Shown: positions 1 to 7,505 of the stretch, piece by piece | Layout: each line of letters opens with the position of its first letter | How positions within the stretch are numbered: position 1 is the stretch's first letter | Source of the DNA: Anaerolineales bacterium | GTDB lineage: Bacteria; Chloroflexota; Anaerolineae; Anaerolineales; Villigracilaceae | DNA length: 42,822 bases | Reading direction: 5' to 3' | Assembly (NCBI GenBank): GCA_030680795.1 | Contig: JAUXUL010000022.1 | Coordinates: forward strand, 1 to 42,822 | The notes under the pieces: model-generated | Database searches by the model: none | Seen by the model: only the letters and a program-made list of their open reading frames with translations | What the model was told of the DNA's origin: nothing | Translations under genes and position numbers: made by a program

Positions 1-108
1 ATGAACCGCTTTACTTTATGCACCAAATTGAAGGTAGATGTACAATGGAGGTTGTTCGCTCTGGTACACAATATCGGCAAAATCCACGCCTTTGGGACGT
101 TGACCTAA
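1..108 (+). mobile_element. IS1182-like transposase, C-terminal end (cut by window edge)
   Basis: An open frame runs from the first base to a TAA at 106-108 and encodes 35 residues. The pattern RFTL-K-KVDVQW-LFALVHNIGKI is the usual C-terminal end of DDE transposases of the IS1182/IS5-like group, where a helix ending in a HN-(I/L)-x-K motif closes the catalytic domain. Everything upstream, including the DDE residues, is outside the window, so activity cannot be judged. The element appears to end near position 210 in a CGACAGTCTC terminus. Family assignment is from pattern memory only. Confidence 0.7.
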
Positions 109-134
109 GCCCGCACAGTCCTGTTCAGCCGCAT

Positions 135-794
135 TCATAGCGAATAATCAGGCGATTGACCCACCATCGGACTTGCGTTCTGTCTGAAAACATGGTTTTT
201 CGACAGTCTCGTTGGCCGCGTATCCATCGTCGCATGATACAGCCGCTCGATCTGTTCATCCAGCGCGGCGTCAATCGTCGGCTCCAGCGAGGTCACGCCA
301 TCGAAGTTGATCGTCAACCAAGCCAAACTTTTCGTGAGCGCAAGCAGCCTCGGCATACTTTCAGGTTTCGGCAATAAATCCAAAAAAGCGTGCGCGATCA
401 ACAAGTCCGCGGGCGCAGGTTTCTTTTGGATGAAATCGAAAACTTCCGCGCACTCAAAGCGGATGCGGACATCCCGTGCCTGATCGAACACCCGCAATAG
501 ATCCTGCTCGATTCTTTCCACGCCCAAGCCTGCTTCAACAGCCCAAAGCGGAATCCACTCCCGGGCAGTTTGAATATTCTCCGTCATCTCGTCCACGAGA
601 ATGTAATCGGCTTTTGTGACCAACTCCCAGCGCAGCAGGCGCGTCAGCATTGTTCCGATCCCCGCGCCGACTTCGATAATGCGAATCGGCGTGGCGGGCA
701 AGTTGGCTTTCAAAGAATCGAGGACGGTTCTGTTAAGCGCGCGGTCATCCACGCTTTGTTTCGAGAGTAAATAACGAGGGAAAGAGTATTCCAT
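135..794 (-). CDS. Class I SAM-dependent methyltransferase, 3' end replaced by IS
   Basis: This is a 219-residue frame with a Rossmann-type SAM-binding motif EVGAGIGT at residues 41-48 and an acidic strand end (VDEM) about 20 residues later, as in class I methyltransferases. The substrate is unknown. The frame is intact to about residue 194 (MDTRPT). The last 25 residues are encoded inside the IS end, so the native C-terminus has been lost and the gene is probably a pseudogene or makes a truncated protein. It starts 7 nt after the stop of the upstream membrane-protein gene and looks like the last gene of the clpS-acyltransferase-flippase operon. The ribosome binding site is weak (GGGGA). Confidence 0.75.
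   Translation of the reverse strand: MEYSFPRYLLSKQSVDDRALNRTVLDSLKANLPATPIRIIEVGAGIGTMLTRLLRWELVTKADYILVDEMTENIQTAREWIPLWAVEAGLGVERIEQDLLRVFDQARDVRIRFECAEVFDFIQKKPAPADLLIAHAFLDLLPKPESMPRLLALTKSLAWLTINFDGVTSLEPTIDAALDEQIERLYHATMDTRPTRLSKNHVFRQNASPMVGQSPDYSL
196..210. repeat. Probable terminal inverted repeat of the left IS
   Basis: The segment reads TTTTTCGACAGTCTC, which on the other strand is GAGACTGTCGAAAAA, the kind of terminus seen on IS1182-like elements. It lies about 90 nt after the transposase stop, as expected for an IS end. From position 211 outward (minus strand) the methyltransferase frame looks conserved, so 210/211 is the likely junction. The partner repeat is outside the window. 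Confidence 0.55.
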
Positions 795-800
795 TTTTTT

Positions 801-1880
801 TCAATCCCCATGAGAATTGGTTTTATTATTGAAGCCTCGCCCCGCAAGGAGCAAGCCAATTCCCCCGTTCAAAATATCGCGCGCCCGCATTAACAAGGTC
901 AGGCTGATAGCGGCGGACGCGGGCTGCCCGAATGCACCCAACGCAAACACCTGGCTGGCTTCGAGTGCGCCCAATCCGCCGGGCAGTGGCATGAGAAACG
1001 CCACCTGCATGGTGGTCAGCGCGGCAAAGACCTGGATCGCATTGATCTTCATCCCCAAAAAACTCACCATCAAATAGTATTCGGCGACGATCCCCAAAAC
1101 CGCAAACAGGGATGCCCCGATGGCGAGAAACATCGCGCGCACATGCTTTCGGCAAAATATGGCAGCCATTCGTTCCGCAACAATGATCAGCCGAATACTT
1201 TTTTTATCCGGCTGGATGAATGGCTGGCGGAGCAAGATTCTGGATATGGGCATGATCCCATTATATAGAAGGATGATGTGGACGACGGGCCATATCAACA
1301 AAACCACCAGCCCGATCAGACTCAGGTTGAGCCTGATCCCGTTTTCTGGAATCAATCCTACCCTGACAATTGCCCACGCGCCAATGCCGATCAAAATAAA
1401 ATTGATGAGAAATTCCAGCAATTTATCCATGATCACGGCGGAGGTCGCTCGCGCAAAAGACAGTCCATGATTGCGCTGGAGATACAGTACCTGCAATGGC
1501 TCGCCCCCCACCTGTGGACCCGGCGTGAAGTAACTCAACCCAAATACTGAGAGACGATATCCCACCAGGGGTAAAAACGGCATGGACGGATTCTCCGCGC
1601 GTAGAATGATCCACCAGCGTGCCGTCATCAACGCGATGACGAGCGCATTGATGAGCAGGATGATTGCGAATTGTGAAATTCGCAGTACTTTGAGCGTATT
1701 CCAAATCTCGATCAGAGGTGTGTTGCGCAGTGCAAAATAGAGCAATGCTGCAAGGATGGATAACCATAGTAAGCGAACAGTAGTGCGTTTTGCTCTTGCC
1801 TGAAGGGAGGGAGCGCCTAATACCGCTGAGTTCCCCTCCCCAGCTGGGAGAGGGGCTAGGGATGAGTGAGAGTTTTTCAC
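801..1880 (-). CDS. Lysylphosphatidylglycerol synthase TM-domain (flippase-like) membrane protein
   Basis: This 359-residue protein has about eight hydrophobic segments and matches the UPF0104/LPG_synthase_TM family (YbhN/AglD/MprF-type integral membrane domain). Recognisable features are the early SYFTPGPQVGGEP loop, which corresponds to the family's TPGRxGE-like motif, and the MPLPGGLGALEAS motif near residue 300. Such proteins are linked to lipid or lipid-linked-sugar flipping; no catalytic synthase domain is attached. The start overlaps the acyltransferase stop by 4 nt (ATGA), suggesting translational coupling and a lipid-related role. The first ~30 residues are encoded by a dispersed palindromic repeat (1831-1872) and are probably not native. 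I see no better in-frame start before the first membrane helix. Confidence 0.8.
   Translation of the reverse strand: MKNSHSSLAPLPAGEGNSAVLGAPSLQARAKRTTVRLLWLSILAALLYFALRNTPLIEIWNTLKVLRISQFAIILLINALVIALMTARWWIILRAENPSMPFLPLVGYRLSVFGLSYFTPGPQVGGEPLQVLYLQRNHGLSFARATSAVIMDKLLEFLINFILIGIGAWAIVRVGLIPENGIRLNLSLIGLVVLLIWPVVHIILLYNGIMPISRILLRQPFIQPDKKSIRLIIVAERMAAIFCRKHVRAMFLAIGASLFAVLGIVAEYYLMVSFLGMKINAIQVFAALTTMQVAFLMPLPGGLGALEASQVFALGAFGQPASAAISLTLLMRARDILNGGIGLLLAGRGFNNKTNSHGD
1831..1872. repeat. Short palindromic repeat, GGGAGAGGGC family, copy 1
   Basis: A CCCTCCCCAGCTGGGAGAGG palindrome is followed by GGCTAGGGATGAG. Related copies lie at 13894-13930 and 14534-14569, and a similar hairpin lies in the RNase P RNA gene at 21579-21603. 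This copy is inside the 5' end of the flippase-like gene and is translated. Confidence 0.7.
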
Positions 1881-2761
1881 AGCACGCTGATCCCTTCGCC
1901 TTCGGGTGGATTTTCGATAAGATATTTCATCTCGGTCAATACGGCTTGATGGATAACCTGTGTATCCGTTGTGCCAAGTTCTTTGTGGTCAATCGGTTTG
2001 CCGATTTGCACAATAACAGTCACAGGCTTGACGTTCCACATCACCATCGTCAGCAATTGCAGGGCGGCGGCTAATTTCTCCCTCTCCTCCCTGGTCTTTT
2101 TTATTTTGAGCAGTGGATGTATGGCAGTTTTGTCCCAGATCACATTTCTTACCAGCACAGGCAGAATCACCGTGTCAGGCGACATGCGGACGAAGAGGCC
2201 CACGCTATCCGTCCATGTTTGCAGGGATTCCACTGCGCCGGGATAGACAGACGGGTCTGGTTCGATTTCGCCTGCGGGGAAGGACAGCGCTGCGCCGCCG
2301 TTGCGTAAATGGGAGGTGACTTGGCGGACAAGCGCCATGCGTAAAGCGGGATCATCTTTTAAATAAAAGAGTTGTTTGCTTGTGTTGGGAAGCGCCATGA
2401 GAAAGGGACGGTCAAGCGCGATGATCTTTAAGCCTGGGCGGTTGAGCGCGCAAAAAAGAGAGACGGTGTCGGTCATGCCTGGGTGATTGGATAATGCCAG
2501 GAAAGCGGAATCAGGCACATAGTCCAAACCAAAGACGCGCACATCACGCACGAAGTGTTTTAGTGTCAGGCGCGAAGCTTCCACTAATCCACGTTGTCCC
2601 ACAGCGTTGTCAAATTCAACCACAAATTTTGCTAGGGTCCGCGCAGGCGTGAGGAAGACACTGCGTAAGAGGCGCGCGGGAATTGGGTGATCCTGCCAGC
2701 CAAAGGACGAGACGAGGTCATCGAGATTGATCTGCGTCAGGGCTTCAAGGCTGGAGGTCAT
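1877..2761 (-). CDS. 1-acyl-glycerol-3-phosphate acyltransferase-like protein (PlsC domain)
   Basis: A 294-residue protein with the PlsC/LPLAT signature. The catalytic HX4D motif is NHPGMTD at residues 92-98 (His93, Asp98), and the substrate-binding FPAGEIEPD at 161-169 corresponds to the usual FPEGTRS block. A long N-terminal region of ~80 residues precedes the fold, and no obvious membrane helix is present. It probably transfers an acyl chain to a glycerol-phosphate or related lipid acceptor at the membrane; the exact acceptor cannot be read. It overlaps clpS upstream by 4 nt and the flippase-like gene downstream by 4 nt, so the three are almost certainly one transcript. Confidence 0.8.
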   Translation of the reverse strand: MTSSLEALTQINLDDLVSSFGWQDHPIPARLLRSVFLTPARTLAKFVVEFDNAVGQRGLVEASRLTLKHFVRDVRVFGLDYVPDSAFLALSNHPGMTDTVSLFCALNRPGLKIIALDRPFLMALPNTSKQLFYLKDDPALRMALVRQVTSHLRNGGAALSFPAGEIEPDPSVYPGAVESLQTWTDSVGLFVRMSPDTVILPVLVRNVIWDKTAIHPLLKIKKTREEREKLAAALQLLTMVMWNVKPVTVIVQIGKPIDHKELGTTDTQVIHQAVLTEMKYLIENPPEGEGISVL

Positions 2762-3063
2762 TCTGGTTCCATTGAAAAATGCAAGGGATAACCTGCCGCC
2801 CCCGCGGCAAAATGCGCTTTGTTGCTTCGATGCTCCGCCTCGGATTTCAGAACCGTTTGCACATAGGCATTGCCGTATATGTGCGCGCTGAGCATGATCT
2901 CCGCCGCTTTTGGGTTAGATAAGTAAAAGATGGTTTTAAGAACATACACAACAAAATCCATCGGCGTGACATTGTCGTTGTGGATGATGACGCGATAGAG
3001 CGGCTCGAGGTCCGTTTCGGTTTCTTCGATGATCTCGATTTCAGGGATGATTTGGATGTTCAT
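2758..3063 (-). CDS. clpS: ATP-dependent Clp protease adaptor ClpS
   Basis: The core YRVIIHNDNVTPMDFVVYVL and the later HIYGNAYV block are those of ClpS, which docks on the ClpA/ClpC N-domain and delivers N-degron substrates. ClpS normally has the form LLxNDDxTxMxFVV. The frame is open 17 codons further upstream, but that part encodes repeat-derived sequence (a GACTTGTCCTGAGCTTGGCGAA remnant), so the Met at 3063 is the better start, giving 101 residues, a usual length. The C-terminal ~20 residues are less typical. It leads the acyltransferase and flippase genes, overlapping the next start by 4 nt. No clpA or clpC is in the window. Confidence 0.85.
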   Translation of the reverse strand: MNIQIIPEIEIIEETETDLEPLYRVIIHNDNVTPMDFVVYVLKTIFYLSNPKAAEIMLSAHIYGNAYVQTVLKSEAEHRSNKAHFAAGAAGYPLHFSMEPE

Positions 3064-3125
3064 TTTTAAACTCGAAGACTTGTCCTGAGCTTGGCGAAAT
3101 GACACAGAGGGCACAAAGGATTATT

Positions 3126-3989
3126 TTAGCCATTTGTCAGTTGCTCGATCTCGTTCTGCGTCAATTCAATCTCTGCCGCTTCAAAATTTTCCTTGATATG
3201 CTTTGGGTTGCCAGACCTTGGAATGGTAATGACGCGCGGCTGTGAAATCACCCACGCCAGCGCGATCTGATACGTTGTTGCTGCATGTGCTCTGGCAATG
3301 GCTTCAAGTGTTTTGTTTGAATCCAGTCTGCCTTCATCAAGGGGGGAGTAAGCGGTCAGGATAATATCATTATTCTGGCAGTATTCCAACACGCCATTTT
3401 TTATGTTAGAACGGTCGGATAAACTATAAGATACCTGGTTTGTGATGATGGGGGTTTCGGAAAGTTCCTGCGATTGTTTGAGAAGTTTCAAATTAAAATT
3501 GCTCACACCGAGATGCTTTACTTTTCCATCGCGCACAAGTTTGTTCAATGCGCGAAACGTATCTTCAAGTTTCATTCCAGCCGAAGGCCAATGGATGAGA
3601 TACAGGTCAAGGTATTCCATTTGCAGGCGGCGCAGACTGTTTTCACAGGATTGGAGTACCTGATCATATTGAAGGTGAGACGGCGTGACTTTGGATGTAA
3701 TGAACAACGCCTCTCTCTTAACCTGTGAACTGCGGATGGCTTTCCCAAGCAGTTCCTCCGCGTGACCATTGGCATACATCTCTGCGGTATCGAAATGAGT
3801 GTAACCAGTCTCTAACGCAGAGTGGAGGGCCGCCAGAGAAACAGGATCAGTTTTCGGGTCGGCAAAAGAGCCGCCGCCAATCTTCCATGTGCCAAAGCCG
3901 ATCTTGGGGAGGGTCAGGCTTGCCCTCCCGAAAGAGCGTCGGGACGATGTGAGATTGATCGAAGGGTTGGGGATGGAATCAAATTTCAT
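3126..3989 (-). CDS. Aldo/keto reductase
   Basis: This 287-residue AKR-superfamily enzyme is an NAD(P)H-dependent carbonyl reductase with a TIM-barrel fold. The catalytic tetrad is visible: Asp67 in THFDTAEMY, Tyr72, Lys100 in ITSKV and His133 in LIHWP. The NADP-binding end reads ITIPRSGNPKHIKEN, close to the family's IPKS-x-xxxRxxEN signature. The substrate is unknown. The first ~27 residues include a Ser/Arg-rich stretch encoded by a GC-rich inverted segment (about 3905-3950) that looks like an inserted repeat. A -10 box at 3998-4003 lies only 8 nt before the ATG, no Shine-Dalgarno is present, and a terminator sits just upstream. It is therefore probably a single-gene, near-leaderless transcript. 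Confidence 0.88.
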   Translation of the reverse strand: MKFDSIPNPSINLTSSRRSFGRASLTLPKIGFGTWKIGGGSFADPKTDPVSLAALHSALETGYTHFDTAEMYANGHAEELLGKAIRSSQVKREALFITSKVTPSHLQYDQVLQSCENSLRRLQMEYLDLYLIHWPSAGMKLEDTFRALNKLVRDGKVKHLGVSNFNLKLLKQSQELSETPIITNQVSYSLSDRSNIKNGVLEYCQNNDIILTAYSPLDEGRLDSNKTLEAIARAHAATTYQIALAWVISQPRVITIPRSGNPKHIKENFEAAEIELTQNEIEQLTNG

Positions 3990-3997
3990 GGATTTAG

Positions 3998-4003
3998 ATT
4001 ATA
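3998..4003 (-). promoter_or_regulatory. -10 box of the aldo/keto reductase gene
   Basis: TATAAT on the minus strand, preceded by TG, lies 8 nt before the ATG. The transcript would start within 1-2 nt of the start codon. No convincing -35 is visible, because the upstream terminator occupies that space. Confidence 0.45.
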
Positions 4004-4013
4004 CACTTGGCAG

Positions 4014-4046
4014 GTAAAAACCCGCCTCAGGGAATGAGGCGGGTTA
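4014..4046 (-). terminator. Rho-independent terminator of the oxidoreductase operon
   Basis: On the minus strand an 11-bp stem (arms 4035-4045 and 4019-4029, AACCCGCCTCA paired with TGAGGCGGGTT) is followed by a T-run. It lies 27 nt after the gamma-subunit stop and just before the aldo/keto reductase promoter, separating the two units. Confidence 0.85.
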
Positions 4047-4072
4047 CTTTTCACTGTACGCTGAAAACTGAA

Positions 4073-4633
4073 TTACACCGGCGCTTTATCCCACTCCTTT
4101 TGCGCGTGTTCGTAACCGCGTTTTAGGGCTTCATAATTCTTCGGCAAGAGATGTTTATGCCTCGCTGGCAAGTGACTCTCCAGTGCTTTTTCCACATCCT
4201 TCAATGAGACTTCGGGCAAGGCGGTGAGCAGTGCGCCGACCGCCACCATGTTCATCAATTTCTTGTCGCCTATTTCTTCGGCGATCTCATTGCATGGTAC
4301 AAAGATCACGTGAATGTCATCGCGCTGCGCCTCATGATCCACCATGGACTGATTGACGATCAACGTTCCGCCTGCTTGTATCATGGATTCATACTTATCA
4401 AATGATGGCAGGTTCAGCGCGATCACCAGCGGCGGATTTTTCACCAATGGCGAACCGATCTCATGATCTGCAATGACAACGGTACAGTTGGCTGTGCCGC
4501 CACGCATTTCAGGACCGTAGGATGGAATCCACGTGACCTCTTTGCCAGAGTCCATGGCTGCGTAGGCGAGCACCTGTCCGCCAAACAAAACGCCCTGCCC
4601 GCCAAAACCTGAAATGATGATTTCTTTTTGCAT
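4073..4633 (-). CDS. korC: 2-oxoacid:ferredoxin oxidoreductase, gamma subunit
   Basis: A 186-residue protein of the pyruvate/ketoisovalerate oxidoreductase catalytic-domain (gamma) family. It opens with IIISGFGGQGVLFGGQVLA and carries PSYGPEMRGGTANCTVV, both family hallmarks. In the four-subunit enzymes this chain completes the CoA-dependent oxidative decarboxylase. GGAG lies 6 nt before the ATG. It is the last gene of the ferredoxin-alpha-beta-gamma operon, 96 nt after the beta subunit, and is followed by a strong terminator. The spacer contains imperfect inverted AGAGAGTAGA/TCTACTCTCT tracts. Confidence 0.9.
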   Translation of the reverse strand: MQKEIIISGFGGQGVLFGGQVLAYAAMDSGKEVTWIPSYGPEMRGGTANCTVVIADHEIGSPLVKNPPLVIALNLPSFDKYESMIQAGGTLIVNQSMVDHEAQRDDIHVIFVPCNEIAEEIGDKKLMNMVAVGALLTALPEVSLKDVEKALESHLPARHKHLLPKNYEALKRGYEHAQKEWDKAPV

Positions 4634-4729
4634 AGTTCACTCCGTGAACAGAGAGTAGAAGATAGAGAATAGAGACTGGTCACTGATGACTGTTTACTTT
4701 CTACTCACTAATCATCTTCTCTCTACTCT

Positions 4730-5497
4730 CTATATTTTGATCTGCTTGATCGCATCGCTGATCTTGTAATCGCCCAGCGGGTACGCGGGGATCATGTGCT
4801 CTTCCACGAACTTCAAGGAATTCACGGGGGTTATGCCCCAATTGGTTGGGCAGGTGGAGAGCAGTTCAACCATCGAGAAGCCAAGTCCGCGCACTTGGGT
4901 TTCAAATGCCATGCGGATGGCTTTCTTTGCCAGTCGAATATTTTTGGGGTCGTGCAGAGAGCGGCGTACACAATAACCAACACCGTCCAAAGTTGAGAGC
5001 ATTTCAGAAACCTTGATCGGATAGCCCTGCGTTTCCACATCGCGCCCGCTTTGAGATGATGTTGTTTTCATGCCGGGCAGGGTGGTCGGAGCCATCTGTC
5101 CGCCTGTCATGCCGTAGTTGGCGTTGTTGATGAAGATGACAGTTAAGTTTTCGCCACGAGCGGCGGCGTGTACAATTTCACCCATGCCAATCGAAGCCAG
5201 GTCGCCGTCGCCCTGGTAGGTGAACACCACGCGCTCAGGCAGCACACGTTTGATACCGGTCGCCATCGCGGGCGCGCGTCCATGCGGGGCTTCCACAAAA
5301 TCCGTGTCGAAATAATTGTAAGCAAACACCGCGCAGCCCACCGGCGCAACGCCGATGGTTTTGTCAACGATATTCATTTCCTGAAGCACTTCCGCAATCA
5401 AACGATGGGCCACGCCATGCGTACAACCCGGGCAATAATGTGTGGGCATTTCTGTAAAGGCTGCGGGTCTTTCATAAACAAGATTATTTATTGTCAT
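4730..5497 (-). CDS. korB: 2-oxoacid:ferredoxin oxidoreductase, beta (thiamine-diphosphate) subunit
   Basis: This is the ThDP-binding subunit. It has the CPGCTHG motif near residue 22, [10 protein letters not shown], a GDGD-x-ASIGMGE ThDP/Mg motif and [17 protein letters not shown], all typical of KorB/VorC-type chains. The Met at 5497 has GAGAG a few bases upstream, so the seven extra upstream codons are unlikely to be used; this gives 255 residues. The gene is separated from the alpha subunit by a ~90-bp inverted repeat (5514-5600) inserted in the operon. Confidence 0.9.
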   Translation of the reverse strand: MTINNLVYERPAAFTEMPTHYCPGCTHGVAHRLIAEVLQEMNIVDKTIGVAPVGCAVFAYNYFDTDFVEAPHGRAPAMATGIKRVLPERVVFTYQGDGDLASIGMGEIVHAAARGENLTVIFINNANYGMTGGQMAPTTLPGMKTTSSQSGRDVETQGYPIKVSEMLSTLDGVGYCVRRSLHDPKNIRLAKKAIRMAFETQVRGLGFSMVELLSTCPTNWGITPVNSLKFVEEHMIPAYPLGDYKISDAIKQIKI

Positions 5498-5513
5498 AGA
5501 TTCTCTCAGTCCC

Positions 5514-5600
5514 GTCATTGTGAGCAGGGCGCAATTCCCGACGAAGCAATCAGCAACTTCCTAGGGATTACTTCGGTCGCTATCGCTCCCTCGCAATGAC
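5514..5600. repeat. Dispersed inverted repeat (GTCATTGCGAGG family), inside the oxidoreductase operon
   Basis: It begins GTCATTGTGAGCAGGGC and ends with CTCCCTCGCAATGAC, with GACGAAGCAATC inside. The ends are inverted copies of each other. The same pattern recurs at 9904-10038, 35056-35094 and 40124-40217, with half copies at 23091-23182, 24043-24110 and 30578-30613. Confidence 0.8.
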
Positions 5601-5604
5601 GATA

Positions 5605-6714
5605 TTATGCGGTCATCCTTGTCAGCCAGGCGGCTCTTGGGTCGGAGTGAGCAAGGTTCGGCATGGAGTTGATGCGTTTGATCTCGCTCAGGATCTCATC
5701 CGGGAAGGGAACCACCCCGCCAACCCTCCCATAAAACTCGACCGGGACTTGTCCACGCACTGCCAATTGGACATCATCCAGCATTTGGCCGGTATTCATC
5801 TCTGTGACTAAAAACGCTCGCGCCCGACCTGCAAGCTGATTCAGCGCTTTAAACGGAAACGGGCTGACAGTGATCGGTCTAAATAAACCGACCTTGATGC
5901 CTTGTTCGCGCGCTTCGCGGACAGCCGAAAGTGCAACGCGTCCCGCTGTTCCAAAACCGACGATAACGATCTCAGCATCGTCGAGGAAATATTCCTTATA
6001 TCGGACTTCGTTAGCTTGCACTTCCTTCCAGCGCTTGAGCAAACGGAAATTGGTTTGTTCTTCAACCAGCGGATCAAGATAAATGGATGTAAGAATGCGG
6101 CGATCGCGTTTTCCCATTTTGCCGTCCGTTGCCCAGTCAAAATCCTTGCGTTGCACGGGTTTCATCTTCGGCATTTCGGCAGGTTCCATCATTTGACCGA
6201 CAGAACCATCGAGAATAAGCATGGTGATCATGCGGTATTTTTCGGCGAGATCAAATGAAAGGACTGTCAGGTCAATTGCCTCTTGAACAGAAGCCGGCGC
6301 CAGCACAATGCGCGGATAATCGCCATGTCCGCCGCCGTGTACAGCCTGGTTGTAATCGCCTTGTGCTGGCGCAATGTTGCCGAGACCGGGCCCGCCGCGC
6401 ATCACGTTGACGACCACTGCAGGCACTTCCGTCCCTGCAATGTAGGAGAGACCTTCCATCATCAAACTCACACCCGGCGATGAAGAAGATGACATCACGC
6501 GCACGCCTGCGCATGCCGCGCCATAGACCATGTTGATCGCGCCGAGTTCTGACTCCGCTTGCACGAAGGCGCGTCCGAGTTCAGGCATACGGCGCGAGAG
6601 ATATTCAAGCACTTCCGTTTGCGGGGTGATGGGGTAACCGAAATATGCTTCCAGCCCTGCGCGAACAGCGGCTTCGGCGATGGCTTCGTTGCCTTTCCAT
6701 AATTCTTTTGGCAT
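5605..6714 (-). CDS. vorB: 2-oxoacid:ferredoxin oxidoreductase, alpha subunit (VorB/KorA)
   Basis: A 369-residue alpha chain with [40 protein letters not shown] and the [17 protein letters not shown] block of the pyrimidine-binding domain, followed by a transketolase C-terminal domain from about residue 250. The sequence style ([26 protein letters not shown]) fits the VorB branch, which acts on branched-chain 2-oxoacids such as 3-methyl-2-oxobutanoate, or the related KorA branch on 2-oxoglutarate. Substrate choice is inferred, not proven. GGAG lies 5-6 nt before the ATG. It lies 141 nt after the ferredoxin gene. Confidence 0.9.
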   Translation of the reverse strand: MPKELWKGNEAIAEAAVRAGLEAYFGYPITPQTEVLEYLSRRMPELGRAFVQAESELGAINMVYGAACAGVRVMSSSSSPGVSLMMEGLSYIAGTEVPAVVVNVMRGGPGLGNIAPAQGDYNQAVHGGGHGDYPRIVLAPASVQEAIDLTVLSFDLAEKYRMITMLILDGSVGQMMEPAEMPKMKPVQRKDFDWATDGKMGKRDRRILTSIYLDPLVEEQTNFRLLKRWKEVQANEVRYKEYFLDDAEIVIVGFGTAGRVALSAVREAREQGIKVGLFRPITVSPFPFKALNQLAGRARAFLVTEMNTGQMLDDVQLAVRGQVPVEFYGRVGGVVPFPDEILSEIKRINSMPNLAHSDPRAAWLTRMTA

Positions 6715-6855
6715 TTTATCTCCGTCTAAACTCTTTACTCACTTTATACGCCAAAGGATGCTCCCGCCGCCGGGGGCTGGAAGTGCGTAAAGTGAACTCT
6801 TTAAACACAAAGCATACGAAGGTTTTTTATTTTCATCCTTCATCTTTCATCCTTT

Positions 6856-7101
6856 TTACACAGTAACGGGCACGCTGGCTTTGGTCACTTCGCGATACAC
6901 AGTGATCGCCGCATCGGGACAAACCACAGCACAAATAGCACAGCCTGTGCAGCCGTCCTTGAACGTGTGCGCGGGATGGTAGCCTTTCGGGGTAAGGCGT
7001 GACATATCCAGCTCCATCACACCTTGCGGGCAGGCGCTTAAACATAACTCACAGCCTTTGCAATATATATCGCTGACTTCGATCCAACCTTTTGCGGGCA
7101 T
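6856..7101 (-). CDS. korD: 2-oxoacid:ferredoxin oxidoreductase, 2[4Fe-4S] ferredoxin (delta) subunit
   Basis: An 81-residue polyferredoxin with two complete CxxCxxCxxxCP motifs (Cys14/17/20/24 and Cys51/54/57/61), so it should carry two [4Fe-4S] clusters that take electrons from the ThDP subunit. The start has an excellent AAGGAG 7 nt upstream. It is the first gene of the operon, so the promoter must lie in 7102-7200. Confidence 0.92.
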   Translation of the reverse strand: MPAKGWIEVSDIYCKGCELCLSACPQGVMELDMSRLTPKGYHPAHTFKDGCTGCAICAVVCPDAAITVYREVTKASVPVTV

Positions 7102-7120
7102 TGAGTCTCCTTACAGGTTT

Positions 7121-7182
7121 GTCACTCTGAGCGCAGCGAAGAGTCTCTGTTGTTGGCGCCAAGATGCTTCGCTCAGCATGAC
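7121..7182. repeat. Palindromic repeat with GTCA-CTGAGC...GCTCAG-ATGAC ends
   Basis: The ends GTCACTCTGAGCGCAGCGAA and TTCGCTCAGCATGAC are inverted copies with a ~27-nt centre. It is a REP-type element distinct from the GTCATTGCGAGG family. It lies in the 5' region of the oxidoreductase operon. Confidence 0.6.
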
Positions 7183-7505
7183 ATAATGGGGTGTATGAGA
7201 GAAGTTAGACAAAATTTAGGTGGATTCTTTCACCGCCCTGATTATGTCGTTTTCCATCATGGGCGAGTAGTGCCAAGCGTCATGGATGCAGGTGTCAAAA
7301 ATCATCCCTTTTGAAAGATATAATCGTCGAAAAATTAAGAGAATTAAGAGTACGGAGCACTGCCTTTAGTCCGCATAGAAAAATTGTTTATCGCTCTCAA
7401 GCAAAATGGGTGTATAAACTTCGTAAACAGCGATGGATTTGTGTTCAACGTTGTTTGTTTTATAAATGGTAGAATCAAATCAGTTCAATTCCTGGAGATT
7501 CAATT
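7183..7505. other. Intergenic region between the divergent oxidoreductase operon and thiolase
   Basis: No convincing gene is seen. A 29-codon minus-strand frame (about 7215-7304, starting MIFDTC) has a possible start but no homology I recognise. The thiolase end holds a promoter candidate, TTGTGT (7439-7444), 16 nt, TATAAA (7461-7466). Confidence 0.4.

Noticed and set aside
4634-4729. AGAGAGTAGAAGATAGAG / TCTTCTCTCTACTCTC tracts as an attenuator between korB and korC
   Set aside because: Pairing is imperfect and there is no T-run or leader peptide; it looks like simple-sequence drift of a dispersed repeat.
5168-5599. 143-codon plus-strand open frame opposite the beta-subunit gene
   Set aside because: It overlaps the well-supported KorB frame on the other strand and runs into a repeat; its His/Arg-rich translation matches no family.
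7215-7304. 29-codon minus-strand ORF (starting MIFDTC) in the gap before thiolase
   Set aside because: No similarity I recognise and the ribosome site is too close to the ATG; could be chance in a 320-nt gap.
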